A stretch of 64,000 bases of DNA, taken from assembly GCA_943736015.1 (NCBI GenBank), contig OX031065.1, positions 43,572,992 through 43,636,991 on the forward strand, given 5' to 3'. The translations under genes were made by a program, and so were the position numbers. The notes under the pieces were generated by a model. It saw only the letters and a list, made by a program, of their open reading frames with translations. It was not told the origin of the DNA and did no database searches. This document shows positions 10,500 through 21,939 of the stretch, piece by piece (positions within the stretch are counted from its first letter, which is position 1; every line of letters begins with the position of its first letter). The DNA comes from Tridacna crocea. Taxonomy: Eukaryota > Mollusca > Bivalvia > Cardiida > Cardiidae.

Positions 10500-11538
10500 G
10501 AAATTAACTATCAAGAAGAGATGTGCTGCGTAAAACACATATCCCTAGCAGAAGCGGGGCAAACTGTTCTTCAATAGAATCGGTAGGAGAGACGGGACCA
10601 AAGAATAAAGACGGACGGAAAAAGCCATAACATTATCTCGTTATCTTTCGACGGGAATAAACAGAATAAGTGTTAATAAATACAAGACTTTTTACCATTA
10701 ATAACGCCCTCATATAAAAAGCCAATGTCAATTTACCCCTAAAACATTCTACGGTAATTCAAAGAAATTCGGGTCTTGAACGTCAAAATAAAACACGATT
10801 TCAAACCATTTATCATTGATAAATAGACAAACCGTCTCGTTTGCTTTATTTTATACTATTTACCAATCGTGGAACTTGCAACTAACCGTTTACAATACAG
10901 GTTTGTTAGACGCTGTGGCTGATACAATGATGCAAATGAGAATTATTTTGGGAAAACGGGAACGTTTGAATGAGACGAAAAGCGTTTTTTTTTTTTTAAT
11001 CCGAGGTAAAAAATGTTAAAATCCATGTTATAAACAGTGAATCTTTTTCAAAAAGGGTTTCAAAGATCTGTTAACTAAAGGGAGATAAAAGGTTTCAAAA
11101 ATCTGTAACCTAAGGGGAGATAAAATGGCATATTAATGTGTGAATGCCTTAAAAAAAGGCACTTAACACCTATCCATGTGAAATAGATCATTTTTCCTTG
11201 ATATTATGAAAGCTCCGCCCATCTACCGATCAAAAGCCAAACCGGCATAACGAGACCAACTTAAACTAGCCATCTGACATCTGATTGGTTGAGACAAAAT
11301 CTCATGGGGTAGAATAATATCCACTTCTATAGGCATGTTACCTGCCTTGATACAGTTTACATGTATGTACAGTAGCGACCATTTAACCAACTCATAACTC
11401 ATGCTTGTCACAAACAGTTACTATGGCTGGCCGCTATGACCGCTTTAATCCAGCCAATGATCGCATTAATTTATTTAGAACTCTACAGCATAATATTCAC
11501 ACAAACCAAAGACTTTGACAAAAATATAAAGGAAACAC
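10500..11538. other. Unassigned, with a 35-bp two-unit tandem
   Basis: At 11055-11125 a 35-bp unit (GGTTTCAAAGATCTGT...GGGAGATAAA) occurs twice. Otherwise AT-rich with no recognisable gene. Confidence 0.5.
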
Positions 11539-11630
11539 ATTTGGTTTAGCCAATCAAAAGTTATTTTACTTTCAAATTTAGAAAATATGTAAGACTACGA
11601 CTGCTCCTTAGAATGGTTGGTGAATACGGA
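11539..11630. repeat. Family G palindromic MITE, right half
   Basis: TTTGGTTTAGCCAATCAAAAG, then TTATTTTACTTTC, then CCTTAGAATGGTTGG and TGAATACGGA. This is the right arm of the complete copy at 63022-63233; the left arm is missing. Confidence 0.7.
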
Positions 11631-11962
11631 CTCTTGGATCCCGTGACCCACGAGACTTCAGGTGGTATAATCAGTCTGGTGAACCTCTGAACTAAAGCAT
11701 TCCTTTCTCTCTGACTTCAAAGGATATCGCTCTAGATCGTTTTTCTTACAAGGCGACCCGACAGATTCATTCTACCGTGATAATCATATCTTTGTAAATG
11801 AAGTTAAGGCTGTTTACGAGACATCAAAATTGATTAAAATTACGACGGTTCGTTGCCTGATTGATTTCTGTATTACGTGCTTTTTGGAGTAAGGCCGGTC
11901 TTCAAAGAACACGGTCTGAATGCATGCTTGATAAGGTGTTGTCCAATTAATGCGTGGGTTGC

Positions 11963-12174
11963 TTAACTCTTTACCAAACGACAAAATTGAAAGCATTTGC
12001 AGACGACACAATAAACAGAAATCAAAAATTGAAATTTGTTTCCAGCAGGGTAGAAAACATTGTGGGAAAAGGAGAAAATGCTGGTTACCAGCATTTTCTT
12101 CTTTTCCCACAATGTTTTCCAATGGCTTCTATGGCGGGGTCGTAAAAACCAGGGATTCTTTGGTAAAAGGTTAA
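11963..12174 (-). mobile_element. Family A TTAA MITE, full length
   Basis: TTAA at 11963-11966 and 12171-12174. Ends CTCTTTACCAAACGAC and TTCTTTGGTAAAAGG. The core hairpin at about 12053-12120 is nearly perfect around GGTTACC. Confidence 0.85.
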
Positions 12175-12606
12175 CAGAAAAGCAAAATAGTCACAGAAAC
12201 CCGAATTCTTTATAACAAACACAGATTGGAGCCCCGTCCTTTTACGAGTTATTTCAGCGACAAATAGACAACTGTGTTACGGCCTTTTGCAACTAATGAC
12301 CGCAATCAGCCAAATATGGCAATATTACCCAAAAACAACAATAAATAGAGACATTAGCAGCAAACAATATCTATCATTTTTCACTTACATCCAAATGTTT
12401 TAAGATATTGTTCCAGTTCAGTTTGTTTGCATATTGCAACCTTGACAAATAAGGAGATTTTTTAATTATTTGATTGCATACTATTCAATTTTCACTGACA
12501 AAACAGCATCAAGTGCTACGTTTGATACAGGTTTGAAAACCGTCATGTTGACAATGCCATAACCCTGCTCTCTCAAAGACTTGCACGGATTAAAAAAAAA
12601 AAATCT
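12175..12606. other. Unassigned AT-rich sequence
   Basis: No gene or shared repeat recognised. Confidence 0.4.
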
Positions 12607-12823
12607 TTAACCCATTCTCTACCTTAGACGCCCCTGAGAAAGAAGCTTCTAGAAAACATTGTGGGAAAAGGAGAAAATGCTGGTAACCAGCATTTTCTCC
12701 TTTTCCCACAATGTTTTCTACCCTTCACAAAACAGATTGCAAATTGTCAGTCACCTTTATTTTGTCGTGTACAAATGGTTTCGATTTGGACAAAACTAAA
12801 ATCTTATTGTTTGGTAATGAGTT
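12607..12823 (+). mobile_element. Family A TTAA MITE, near full length
   Basis: Left TTAACCCATTCTCTACC, right TTGTTTGGTAATGAGTTT (decayed TTAA). The core stem at about 12651-12720 is perfect by eye, with a GGTAACC centre: one of the best hairpins in the window. Confidence 0.85.
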
Positions 12824-13026
12824 TCTAGATACCTTGGCACAATACGGCCATCTACCGTTTTGCTGGACAAAATGAAAAGCTGATCAAAATGTAAAAGAGG
12901 TTAAAAAAAAAAGATGGACGTCTTTTATTACGTAGTGTGAGACAATAAGTGGAAAAATTAATTAAATTTGGCGTCATCCATATTCTTATCTCAATAACGC
13001 CATGTCAAAATTTCTGAGAATATTAA

Positions 13027-13150
13027 AACAAGAGGTCCAAGAGGGTCAAGCTATACCTAACTAGTCACGAAACAATGAACCTGTGATGTTTCTATACAAA
13101 CATCGTGTAAGCAGGCAAAGCTTGCGGTCTCTTTGTGAAAAAAATGGATT
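13027..13150 (+). repeat. Pearl-like 5' fragment
   Basis: AACAAGAGGTCCAAGAGGGT is the start motif of the pearl-like family; the similarity fades after about 100 bp. The usual GCTCACCTG follow-on is changed. Confidence 0.55.
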
Positions 13151-13182
13151 CTTGATGGAGAGACAAACTCGAAAAAAAGTGA

Positions 13183-13262
13183 TTGATTGATTGTATGGTG
13201 TTTGATGCCGTTTTCAACATTATCACAGTAACTTCACGACGGCCAGTCAACTAATCCATATT
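13183..13262 (-). repeat. SINE 3' body fragment (SINE-1)
   Basis: GTGTTTGATGCCGTTTTCAA followed by a CACGACGGCCA segment, shared with 60314-60600. The tRNA-related head is not present. Confidence 0.5.
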
Positions 13263-13432
13263 TTTCACGAATTTATTATACTAGGACTACATACAGTACT
13301 CTTCCAAAGTCACTGGGTTTTTTCTGACTTAAACCATCTTTCGATTGATCAGAGGTACGGGTGGAATTAATCTGGTCGCAATGACGATCGTCAATCTTTG
13401 GAAATTGAAAGAAATTAGCCGAGCAGGGGAAT

Positions 13433-13664
13433 AAATTCTTTACCAAACGACAAAATTTTGGACTAGGCCAAATTGAAAGCATTTGCAGACAGCAAAATAA
13501 ATGTGAATTAAAAAATGAAATCTGATTTGGAAATTGTAGAAAGCATTGTGGGAAAAGGAGAAAATGCTGGTTACCGGCATTTTCTCCTTTTTCCAAAATA
13601 TTTTCTGAAAGCTTCTTTCTTAGGGTCGCCAAAAGCAGGGATTGTGTGATAAAAGTGTTTAAAA
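13433..13664 (-). mobile_element. Family A TTAA MITE, near full length
   Basis: Starts AAATTCTTTACCAAACGAC, ends GTGTGATAAAAGTGTTTAA; both TTAA sites have decayed. Core stem with a GGTTACC centre and a few mismatches on the right arm. Confidence 0.8.
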
Positions 13665-13879
13665 AATACTTCATACCCGGAATTAAAATTCAAGACTAAA
13701 ACTTCTGAAAAAATAATCTCTTCAGAAAAGATTATTTCAAAGGGCCCTATTTCGAAATCGAAAATTGAATTTCTTCATTTTCGATAGGATTAAAGTCTTT
13801 CTTAAGGCAATAGTTCTCGAAACAGTAAAACGATTCAGATAAAAAAAAAATAGCGCACTTTAAACATAGGCAAAATAAT

Positions 13880-14236
13880 ATCGTTGGTTTACTTTAAAAA
13901 AATCGTAACTATATAATAATTGGAGTGCAACACGCGAAAAGGTGCATTCGGACATTTGCGTAAAGTGTCGTCCCGGATTAGCCTGCGCAGTCGGCGCAGG
14001 CTAATCCGAGACGGCACTTTACGACTACATTAGATTTTGTACTACAGTAGACTTGCGTAAAACAGAAAATCACATAAAATCGGAAAGTGTCGTTTCGGAT
14101 TAGCCTCTGCGGACTGCACACGCTGATCAGAGACGACACTTTACGCAAATGTCCGAGTGACCCTTTTCGCGTGTTGCACTCCATATACAGCTAGTTTCAA
14201 GCTGTAGTTACGAGGTTTTTTATGTAAACCGACGAT
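13880..14236. mobile_element. Palindromic element split by a family B MITE
   Basis: Outer arms ATCGTTGGTTTACTTTAAA (left) and TTTATGTAAACCGACGAT (right), with AGCTAGTTTCAAGCTGTAG inside. An uninterrupted version is the 75-bp palindrome at 54999-55073. The interruption is the MITE at 13921-14183. Confidence 0.75.
13921..14183. mobile_element. Family B double-palindrome MITE, best copy
   Basis: About 50-bp TIRs: TGGAGTGCAACACGCGAAAA at the left is mirrored by TTTTCGCGTGTTGCACTCCA at the right, followed by matching GACATTTGCGTAAAGTGTCG segments. Two internal hairpins lie near 13967-14020 and 14090-14150. Flanked by TATA-containing sequence; the exact duplication is unclear. No coding capacity. 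Confidence 0.85.
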
Positions 14237-14240
14237 ATGA

Positions 14241-14365
14241 GCCATGCTCTGTGAGAAAAAGGTTTAATGCATCTGCCAAAAAGTACAGACCCGGGTCAAC
14301 CTTTGCAGTCCTCCAAGGCTGATCTGGATCTGAACATATTTGTCAATTTTCTGCATGTCAAAGGG
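14241..14365. repeat. Degraded palindromic repeat (relative of 6257-6375)
   Basis: Shares GAGCCATGCTCTG, TAATGCATCTGCCAAAAAGT and ACCCGGGTCAACC with the copy at 6257. The stem is only partly kept. Confidence 0.5.
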
Positions 14366-14619
14366 CCTCCTGACTCTATAGGCGGCCATAGAGGTAAAGA
14401 TTATCAATGGGTGAGGCTTAATCCTAAGATTAAGATTTCTCCTTGAAGTCTATGTTGTGGTTATTCACTTGAATGGTCTGCATGAGACAATACAAATGTG
14501 TGCAGACAGCACAGATCTAAATTTTTAGGGAATGAAGCATGCCTTACCAACCAATCTTTTAAACCAAACCATTATCTTGTCTGTTTCTCTTACCAAAGGT
14601 CATTATATCTTAAGCTGCT

Positions 14620-15010
14620 CATCTTCGCGAGCCAATGTTACGATCACTACGTAGATCTTACCTTGGCTGATTAAGCCCGATTTCCAGATTCCTGCGATGC
14701 GCCCTCTATTGGATGCTGGTTATTACCCCCCTTTACATCATATTTCTAAAAGCCAATGAAATCTCGTTTTACAAACCGCTTACGAATACAACTATTCAAC
14801 ATGGAGCGATAAGCAGACATCCACTTGGATTTCCATGTTTACCATCTATTCTATTTTTATCAAAGATGAAATGCTACGATCGATTTCATTTGTTGCAGTT
14901 AGAGCTGGCTGCATCCAATGAAAACGCGTATCGGGGGAATGTAAAAATCGAGCTCGATCCGCCAAGGGTAGAGTAGCGTAGTGAATCGTCAGCCTTGGCT
15001 TGCGAAGATG
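14620..15010. mobile_element. Mutator-like MITE (family M), uninterrupted copy
   Basis: 391 bp. The left TIR CATCTTCGCGAGCCAATG and the right TIR CTTGGCTTGCGAAGATG are inverted copies over about 30 bp. Flanked by TAAGCTGCT (14611-14619) and TAGGCTGCT (15011-15019), a 9-bp duplication with one mismatch. The open frame inside is not kept in the other copy. This is the empty-site version of the element at 37073. Confidence 0.85.
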
Positions 15011-15187
15011 TAGGCTGCTAGGCGTGATCCCAAATCATTTTGGGGACAGGGTAGATTCAGATCGTAGAGCTGCTACACTGTTTGACTAGGAGATATTTTT
15101 TCAAAAAAAATATTCTTAAAAATGCAATATTTGAGTAATTTACTATTGTATAGAAAGTTCTATTGATCTTATTCAGCAGGTAAAGGT

Positions 15188-15416
15188 TTAACCCTTTCCC
15201 AAACGACAAACTTTTGGACTAGACCAAAATTGAAAGCAGTTGCAGACGACAATTCAATTCTTGCTGAAAAGATGACTTCTGTCTATGATAGGGTAGAAAA
15301 CGTTGTGGGAAAAGGAGAAAATGCTGGTTACCAGTATTTTCTCCTTTTCCCACAATGTTTTCAAAGGGCTACTATTCTAGACCAGTAAAAACCAGGGATT
15401 GTTTGGGAAAGGCTCA
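15188..15416 (-). mobile_element. Family A TTAA MITE, near full length
   Basis: TTAACCCTTTCCCAAACGAC at the left, GATTGTTTGGGAAAGGCTCAA at the right. Core stem with GGTTACC centre, one or two mismatches. Confidence 0.85.
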
Positions 15417-15697
15417 AGTATAAAGGCTATTAGACACGGAATTACACTGTAACGTTTCCTAAATTAATTTGTCCTATTACCTTGCCCCACTTCACTCGAG
15501 ATAAATAGCTAGTTTACTGATGAAATCTCTCTTTATCACACCGCATTTGCATTCCATTTGTCGAACCTTCGATACCGGTCACTGAGAAGTGACTTACTTT
15601 ATCTCCCCTTTTCAGTTTTTCGGTCTGAACTTCCACTATTTTCACACTCTGTCTCTCTCTCCCTACCCTATTCTGTTTCATTTGTTCACTATTTTCA

Positions 15698-15700
<3 letters not shown>

Positions 15701-15755
<55 letters not shown>
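15701..15755. repeat. (TC)n microsatellite
   Basis: An uninterrupted run of about 27 TC units. Open frames across it are pure Ser/Leu repeats and are not genes. Confidence 0.95.
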
Positions 15756-15756
<1 letters not shown>

Positions 15757-15929
15757 GCCGACGAATCCGTAATAGAGAGGACATTAGCCAAAAAACCGGG
15801 ATCTGAGGACAACCATTTCTGAGTGTTTTTCGCATAACTCTCTTTCAGTTTTCACTTCTACCATCCAAAAGGAACCTTGTTGTGGCTTTGGCTTGAAATC
15901 ATCATAAAAAAAGAGAGTCGCTAGAGTCA

Positions 15930-16275
15930 CTGTGTGGACAATATTGTCCTCACGTTACATTAATCTCTTTTTTCTCTCAAACTGTGTGAGGACAGTGTCC
16001 TCACATTACAGCATCTCTTTTTACTCTCTTTTTTGTAGGGACAGTGTCCTCACGTTACAGCATCTCTTTTTACTCTCTTTTTTGTAGGGACAAGTGTCCT
16101 CACGTAACAGCATCTCTTTCTCTCTCTTTTTTGTTGGGACAAGTGTCCTCACCTAACGGTATCTCCTTTTACTCTCTTTTTTGTAGGGACAAGTGTCCTT
16201 ACGTAAGAGTATCTCTTTTTTCTCTCTTTGTTTGCAGGGACAATTGTCTTCACCAAACAGCATCTCTCTCTCTAT
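15930..16275. repeat. 50-bp minisatellite with GTCCTCAC motif
   Basis: The word GTCCTCAC or a near variant recurs at 15946, 15997, 16046, 16096, 16145, 16195 and 16246, a period of 49-51 bp. Units run GGGACAAGTGTCCTCACGTA, then ACAGCATCTCTTTT and a CTCTCTTTTTTGTA stretch. Confidence 0.9.
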
Positions 16276-17259
16276 CTATGATTTGAACTAGTGATCTTTT
16301 TTACCATACCAAATGCAATCTTAAACTGGCCTGAGATATCATCAAGATAAACATACTTAGCACGTTTTGCTATGATTGCTTGAAAATTGTGTCTGCTAAG
16401 ATTTTAACGAGATCTGTCTAAGATTAAATGAAATGAGCTACTTTTTAGGCCTGGCTAATCCCAAATTCAAAGTTGACCTAGACATCATTGATCTAAACAA
16501 TACAATACATTTTATTTGCTCCAATGTAGATTTTATTTGCTCCAGTGTACATTTTGCAAAATAACAATAATTAAACAATGTAGTAGTCAACGTGACTTTT
16601 TGAAACTATTAAAAGGGAAAGAGAGTTATATAGTTAATCAAAGAGTGAAAACGCTATTCTGTAAGTAAAAAATATACGTGACCTGTTTTGAATGAAAATT
16701 ATTGTCCATTTTATTTTGCGAAATTGGGATGATTCTATTGCTGAGAGAATAGTTTGAATTATTTTTGTAGTATTTATATCGTATTCAACATTACTCCAAT
16801 TATATCACACTAACAAGTGCACTTATTCATGCTCTCTTGATTTCCTTTACACTTACGCTTCACCGTGAATAATCTTTCTAAGAAACTGGCTGCTTTTCAA
16901 GTATGTACATACATATTGTCGAAAAACAATGTTCATTTTATATTAAGAAAATACATATACTTTTTTTTCTTTCTTTTAACGAAGGATAGAAAATGCATAT
17001 AAAGAGACTTTCTATAAAAAGACTGATATGAGACTTTATACCACCTAGTGACCTGATATGCACGCAGTATAGAACATTACTGTTAAATATAGACCTTTCT
17101 TTTTGTACTATATTTATATTTGATATCAGCATAAAATTTTAATACAACTTCATCTATATACTAAACATTATAAGGGAGATTTGAAATTCTTTTGTCTAAC
17201 ATGAGACTTTGTAAAGCCTGCATAACAGTATATACAAACGATCTTTTATACTTTTTAGA
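16276..17259. other. AT-rich; one eroded pearl-like unit
   Basis: 16280-16420 has a single unit of the kind found at 17755-18440 (ACTAGTGATC..., ATATCATCAAGATAAACAT). The rest is AT-rich with no gene I can support. Confidence 0.4.
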
Positions 17260-17620
17260 GTAATGCTTTTGAAAACACTGTGATTTCTACGCTCGTTTAG
17301 AGAAAAGCTATTGAAAACATTGTGGTAAAAGGTGACGAAGCATTTTATCCTTCTTTAGAACAGTGCTTTTGAAGACATCGCTATGCGTGCATTTTTAAAG
17401 GACAAGCTATCAGAAATATTGTGGTAAAAGGTGACATAAAGGTTAATATATTTTGTGCTACTTTCGTGTCAAGCTTTTGAAAACATTGTAGCAAAAGGAG
17501 ACAAATCATCCAGATGTCAATATCTTATAATTCTTCGAATGAAAGCCTTTGAAAACATGCAATTTTGGTGCTTCTTTAGTAAAAAGTTTATAAAACAATT
17601 TGGCAAAGGTGATATATCAT
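17260..17620 (+). repeat. Tandem of eroded family A half-hairpins
   Basis: Seven words of the type GCTTTTGAAAACATTGTGG occur near 17267, 17307, 17367, 17407, 17474, 17547 and 17590, several followed by TAAAAGGTGAC. The complementary arms are missing, so only one arm of the family A core seems to have been multiplied. Confidence 0.5.
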
Positions 17621-17754
17621 GCTAATGAAAACGGGAAAGTAGAAAGCTGCATAAATCAGCAAAGTTAACATACATACATTATACAATATACATCTATCCA
17701 AATATCTTTTGAAAAGCAATAACGTTATTTACCTGCTTGCTTATAAGCACACAA

Positions 17755-18500
17755 ATATTTGAATCAGTGACCTATCTTTTTACCCAGCTGAACCCATATT
17801 CAAACTTGGCCTAGATATCACCAATATAGATATTCTGAGCAAGTTTCACAGCATATAAGCCAAAATTGTGGACTTTAAAGTATTAATAAGTCTGAGCAAG
17901 ATTCACAATGATAAAATTGTAAAAAGATTATTCCTACTTTTTTATCAAGCTAAAACTAGTTGGCCTTGAAAACACTGAGCAAGATTCACGATTGAGCATA
18001 AATTGTGGTCCCTTGAGTGTTAACAATGGTTTTTCTTAGATTTGACCTAGCGACCTACTTTTTATTAACATTCTGAGCAAGTTGCACCGTGAATAAAAAT
18101 GAGACAAAATTGTGACCTCAAGAGTGCTAACAATCTTTTTTCTTAGATTTGACCTAGTGACCTACTTTTTGACCAGGCCAGACCAATATTCAATCTTGAC
18201 CAAGATATCTTTGACATCAACATTCTTAGCAAGTTGCACAGTGAATAAGAATGAGACAATATTGTCTGGAACGTTAACAAGATTTTTTTTAGATTTTACG
18301 TTGTGAAATATTTTTTGATCCAGCCAAAACCATGTTCAAACTTGATCTAGATGTTAACAAGATAAACTTTCTGAGCAAGTTTCACAATGAACGAGCCTAG
18401 ATTGTGACCACTGTATTGTTTACACCAGAACTGTCTAAGACAACTGGAGGATGCACAACAGACATCAACAATCGCAAGAGCATTGTGTGCTCAGGTGAGG
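17755..18500 (+). repeat. Pearl-like body with 3' end
   Basis: About five diverged ~130-bp units, each with TTCTGAGCAAGTTTCACA and TTGACCTAGTGACCTACTTTT words, ending at GAGCATTGTGTGCTCAGGTG, the usual 3' hairpin zone. No clear 5' start. Confidence 0.6.
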
Positions 18501-18501
18501 T

Positions 18502-18809
18502 AACAAGAGCACTGCAAGTAGGTGCTACGTTCGGCTATAGGTCCTGGATAGTGAAAAATTCTAAGTCAAAATAGGGGAATAATTCTGGCAAAAATGCATT
18601 TAAAGTTATCTCCCTTGTTAGTATAGATTGCTCTTTAGATAGTAAACATATCTTCCAAGTTTCAAGTAAATATCTTCAGATATAAGCGAGGTATAGCCAA
18701 GGTTAAAGTTTGTCACGTCAACAACCATGCCGCCAATGCCTACAAATCCAATGACACAAGTATGATGACACTACCTCGACTTTTTGTTCCAAAACAGTCG
18801 AGCTAAAAA
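18502..18809 (+). mobile_element. Short Helitron-like repeat, AACAAGAG...GAGCTAAAAA
   Basis: 308 bp with the start AACAAGAGCACTGCAAG and the end CAGTCGAGCTAAAAA. The 3' end has inverted CTCGACT/AGTCGAG arms just before CTAA. Placed directly after the 3' end of the previous pearl-like body, in the same orientation. Confidence 0.55.
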
Positions 18810-19383
18810 GCTGCATACCTGTAACATAATTACACTACTTTGAGTTACTTCCCTTAAAATGCATTGTCCTTTGATAGAGAACACATATTCTGAGTTTAAA
18901 GTAAATATTTTCAAACTTCAGATTTTTTTGCAAAACTTGAAAGATTTTGCACAATAACAATGCCAATGCAATAGCAATACCTTGGGTTTTCCCTGCAAAC
19001 AGCTGGTCTAATCTAATGAAAGATTCAAAAGTGAAAGCAAGTTTATTCCATTTCAGTAATATACAGTCACGAAAAGCTAAATAGGGATTTAATTCTTATT
19101 CATATTCAAATGTGCACAGCAATTGGATGTCAATAGTATGCAACATGAAAGTTAAACCAATGCATCACTTGAAAGAAAACTTTCCAAACAGATGAAACTA
19201 CAACTGTCACGAGCTGACATATACCCCCACTGACACCTTGTGAATGGAACATCACTAAAAATCAAGTCAGACTTTTCCTAGGTTTGTTCTAATGGAGTAT
19301 GGATTATGGAGTTTCGATTTCTAAAACTATCTATACCTTAAAAGTAATACCCTGGACATAATCCTTTAAAGTATAACTAAGAA
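18810..19383. other. Eroded relative of the preceding element, then unique
   Basis: 18825-19015 shares the TTACTTCCCTT...CATTGTCCTTTGATAGAGAAC layout with 18502-18809. After that nothing is recognised. Confidence 0.4.
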
Positions 19384-20336
19384 AACAAGATGTGTTTGTG
19401 AAACACTAATACCCCCGTAATAGCTAATTTTAAGAAGTGTGACCTTCATAAATGACATTGACAGATGACCTTGAACTTGTCACCAGCAGATGCATAACAA
19501 TGAGATACACCTACATACCAAATATGAACCTTGCATCTTGCAAAGCCTTGAAGTAATGGGGAATATTAAGTTCTTTAGTTAAGTTTTGATAGGATTTTTT
19601 TTAAGATAATGGGGTTTAAAATTTTGACCTTGACCTTGGACATATAACCCTCATTAGATGCATATTGATGAGGTATACCTAAATACCAAATATCATCTTT
19701 GTTTCTTGAATAGCCTTGAAGTAAGTGGACTCCCCGTGGGGTCACGGGGGTTTTTTAGTTTATAGAATAGGACCTCGGCCTTTCTCTATGGCATGTCGTA
19801 GAAGGCGACTAAAATTAGAGACAAACTGCTGCTTTCCTCGTAATTCGTAGGATTGCAGCAGGCTGGGTAGTTCTTATTCCAAATCCTATACATATTTTTT
19901 TTTCTTGCTGTAAATAGGGTTTGGAATGGGAATCAATTGGCCTGTGGGACCCCGTGTGGTTTAATCGGGGGTATAAGAATAAACCACTGCAGTCCCGCGA
20001 TCGTCACATCTGCCATTTCATCTGGTGGAACAAAAGTGACAGCATGCATGTTGTAAAAGGCGACAAAAGGGGCATCATTTTGTGTTTCATCCATTCCTCA
20101 TTTATCATGTTTGTCTTATGTTGTTGTACATGTATGTTATTTTCACCTCGCATTATTGTTTACTAAGTAAGTGCGCCCAATATGACCTAAGTTGTCGATG
20201 GGCCATAAAACACTATTCATTCATTGAAGTAAGTGGAAATGTTAAGTTTTTCTGCTAAGTTTTGCCGACAGAGGGAAAGACAGACAGACAATGGTAAAAC
20301 AATATGCCCCAATTGCTTGATGCAGGGGCATAAAAA
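19384..20336 (+). mobile_element. Interspersed repeat AACAAGATGTG...GGCATAAAAA, split
   Basis: Starts AACAAGATGTGTTTGTGAAA, has two ~170-bp units with TTGACCTTGACCTTG and ATACCAAATAT words, then a GACAGACAGACA run and the end GCAGGGGCATAAAAA. The layout resembles the pearl-like group. It is interrupted by the retroposon at 19730-20223. Confidence 0.6.
19730..20223 (+). mobile_element. Dimeric SINE-like retroposon with 14-bp target duplication
   Basis: Flanked by TTGAAGTAAGTGGA at 19716-19729 and again at 20224-20237. Two related halves are visible: CCCCGTGGGGTCACGGGGG...CATGTCGTAGAAGGCGAC and CCCCGTGTGGTTTAATCGGGGG...CATGTTGTAAAAGGCGAC. The 3' tail is a short ATTC repeat. No reverse transcriptase. 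The long duplication and simple tail indicate retroposition by a LINE. Confidence 0.8.
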
Positions 20337-20482
20337 ATGTTAAAAATATATAATCATCATGTATAAGACATCCACAAAGGTGTTTTCCATCAAGGTATAT
20401 AGATTACAATCCGATAGAAGGCAGTGCTTAACAAAGCTTTATCCCACTGCCATCATGATATACACAAAAAAATGAAAAATGT

Positions 20483-20880
20483 TGGATTACTGTCACTCTC
20501 TATATATCCAAAGCAGGGATTTTTACTTCAAAACTAGTTCTTGGCCGGTTAACTAAATATTGACAGTTGACTGTTTGAATGATTAGGTGGATTACTGTCA
20601 CTGTCTATATTTGATGGATGGATTTCTGCCCTAAAACTGGTTGTAGGCTGGTTGACTGTTGACTGTTGGGACGTTTGATTGAATTACTGTCACTGTCTAT
20701 ATCCAACGCAGGGATGTCTGCTTCAAGACTAGTTGTTGACTGGTTGACTGTTAACAGCTGAATATTGGAATGTTTGGCTACTGCTGAAATTGGATGAATG
20801 GATCTCTACATGAAGACTAGTTGTTGGTTGGGTGACTGTTGACAGCTGTCTGTTGGAACTTTCTGAAGCTGCTGTTGACA
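20483..20880. repeat. ~100-bp minisatellite, four units
   Basis: Units start near 20483, 20586, 20680 and 20785 with GGATTACTGTCACT.TCTATAT (first three), then GCAGGGAT.T.TGCTTCAA, CTAGTTGTTG and GGTTGACTGTT. Units are diverged. Confidence 0.75.
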
Positions 20881-20941
20881 TACTTCTTTCAACAGGTGAC
20901 AGAACATCTTGGACCTCTGGAAAAAGTCAGGAGTTTTTTTA

Positions 20942-21177
20942 TTAACCCATTACCACACAATCCTTACTTTTGACGTCCCTGAGAAAGAAGCCTTTAGAAA
21001 ACATTGTGAGAAAAGGAGAAAATGCCGGTAACCAGCATTTTCTCCTTTTCCCACAATGTTTTCTACTCTTCACAAAACAAATTTCAAATTTTCAGTCACT
21101 TTTATTTTTCCATCTGCAAATGCTTGAAATATGAACTAAAATATGCTCTAAAATATTGTTGTTTGGTAACAGGTTAA
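20942..21177 (+). mobile_element. Family A TTAA MITE, full length
   Basis: TTAA at 20942-20945 and 21174-21177. Ends CCCATTACCACACAATCC and GTTGTTTGGTAACAGG. The core stem is nearly perfect. It belongs to the subtype with ACTTTTGACG after the left end. Confidence 0.85.
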
Positions 21178-21249
21178 TAATACTCTCGATGCATGCTGAA
21201 TCTCTTCCAAATTTGGTTTGAAAGCTTTGATTATTACTTGGTCAGGGTT

Positions 21250-21745
21250 CAATCTAGAATATAAAATTTGGTGGGACATTTGGGCCCTTCAGTGATCTCT
21301 GTAAAATCTGTTATCCCACAGCATAGGGCTAATTTTGATCATAGAGTGATAACTTGAATGAAGTATTTTGGTAGAGGACTATAAGGCAATGCTACATTCA
21401 TAATTTGAAAGCTCTAGGCCTAATGGTTTGAGAGGAGAAGATTTTTAAAGATTTCCTTCTTTACCTACCAATGCAGGATCCCACAGCATAGTGCTAATTT
21501 TGATTGTAGAGTAATTATTTTAAGCATTTTGATAGAGGACCATGAGTATAAATTATGCTATATTGCAAAACTTGGAAGATCTAGGCCTTCTGATTTTTAA
21601 AAGATTTCCTTCTTTATCTCTACATAAAATACAGGATCCCGCAACATTTGGCTAAATTTCATTATAGAGTCATTATACTCTATATATATAGATATATTTT
21701 GGTAAAGGACCATAAGGCAACGCTACATGCCATATACCTGTGCCT
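21250..21745 (+). repeat. Pearl-like body, ~190-bp tandem units
   Basis: Three diverged units with GGATCCCACAGCATAG, GCTAATTTTGAT, GAGGACCATAAGGCAA and GATTTCCTTCTTTA words. No terminal motifs. Related text recurs at 55345-55839. Confidence 0.55.
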
Positions 21746-21939
21746 AAAGGCAACAGAAAAGAAGAGCTGTCATTGACGGTTAATGTTCCCCGAACCAGTA
21801 CTTGTCACAAAATGTATGACATAATTTGAAATCCTCAGCTGTTTTCCTACATAAGATCTATTTGTGCACAGAAAATTAAGTGAAAAGTCAAACGTAAGAT
21901 AAAACATAAAAAAATGTCATTAAATCCCCTTATCCCATA

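Noticed and set aside
15558..15822. Leu/Ser-rich frames
   Set aside because: Produced by the (TC)n microsatellite.
15930..16275. CRISPR-like regular array
   Set aside because: The 50-bp units repeat over their full length without unique spacers, and the genome is eukaryotic.
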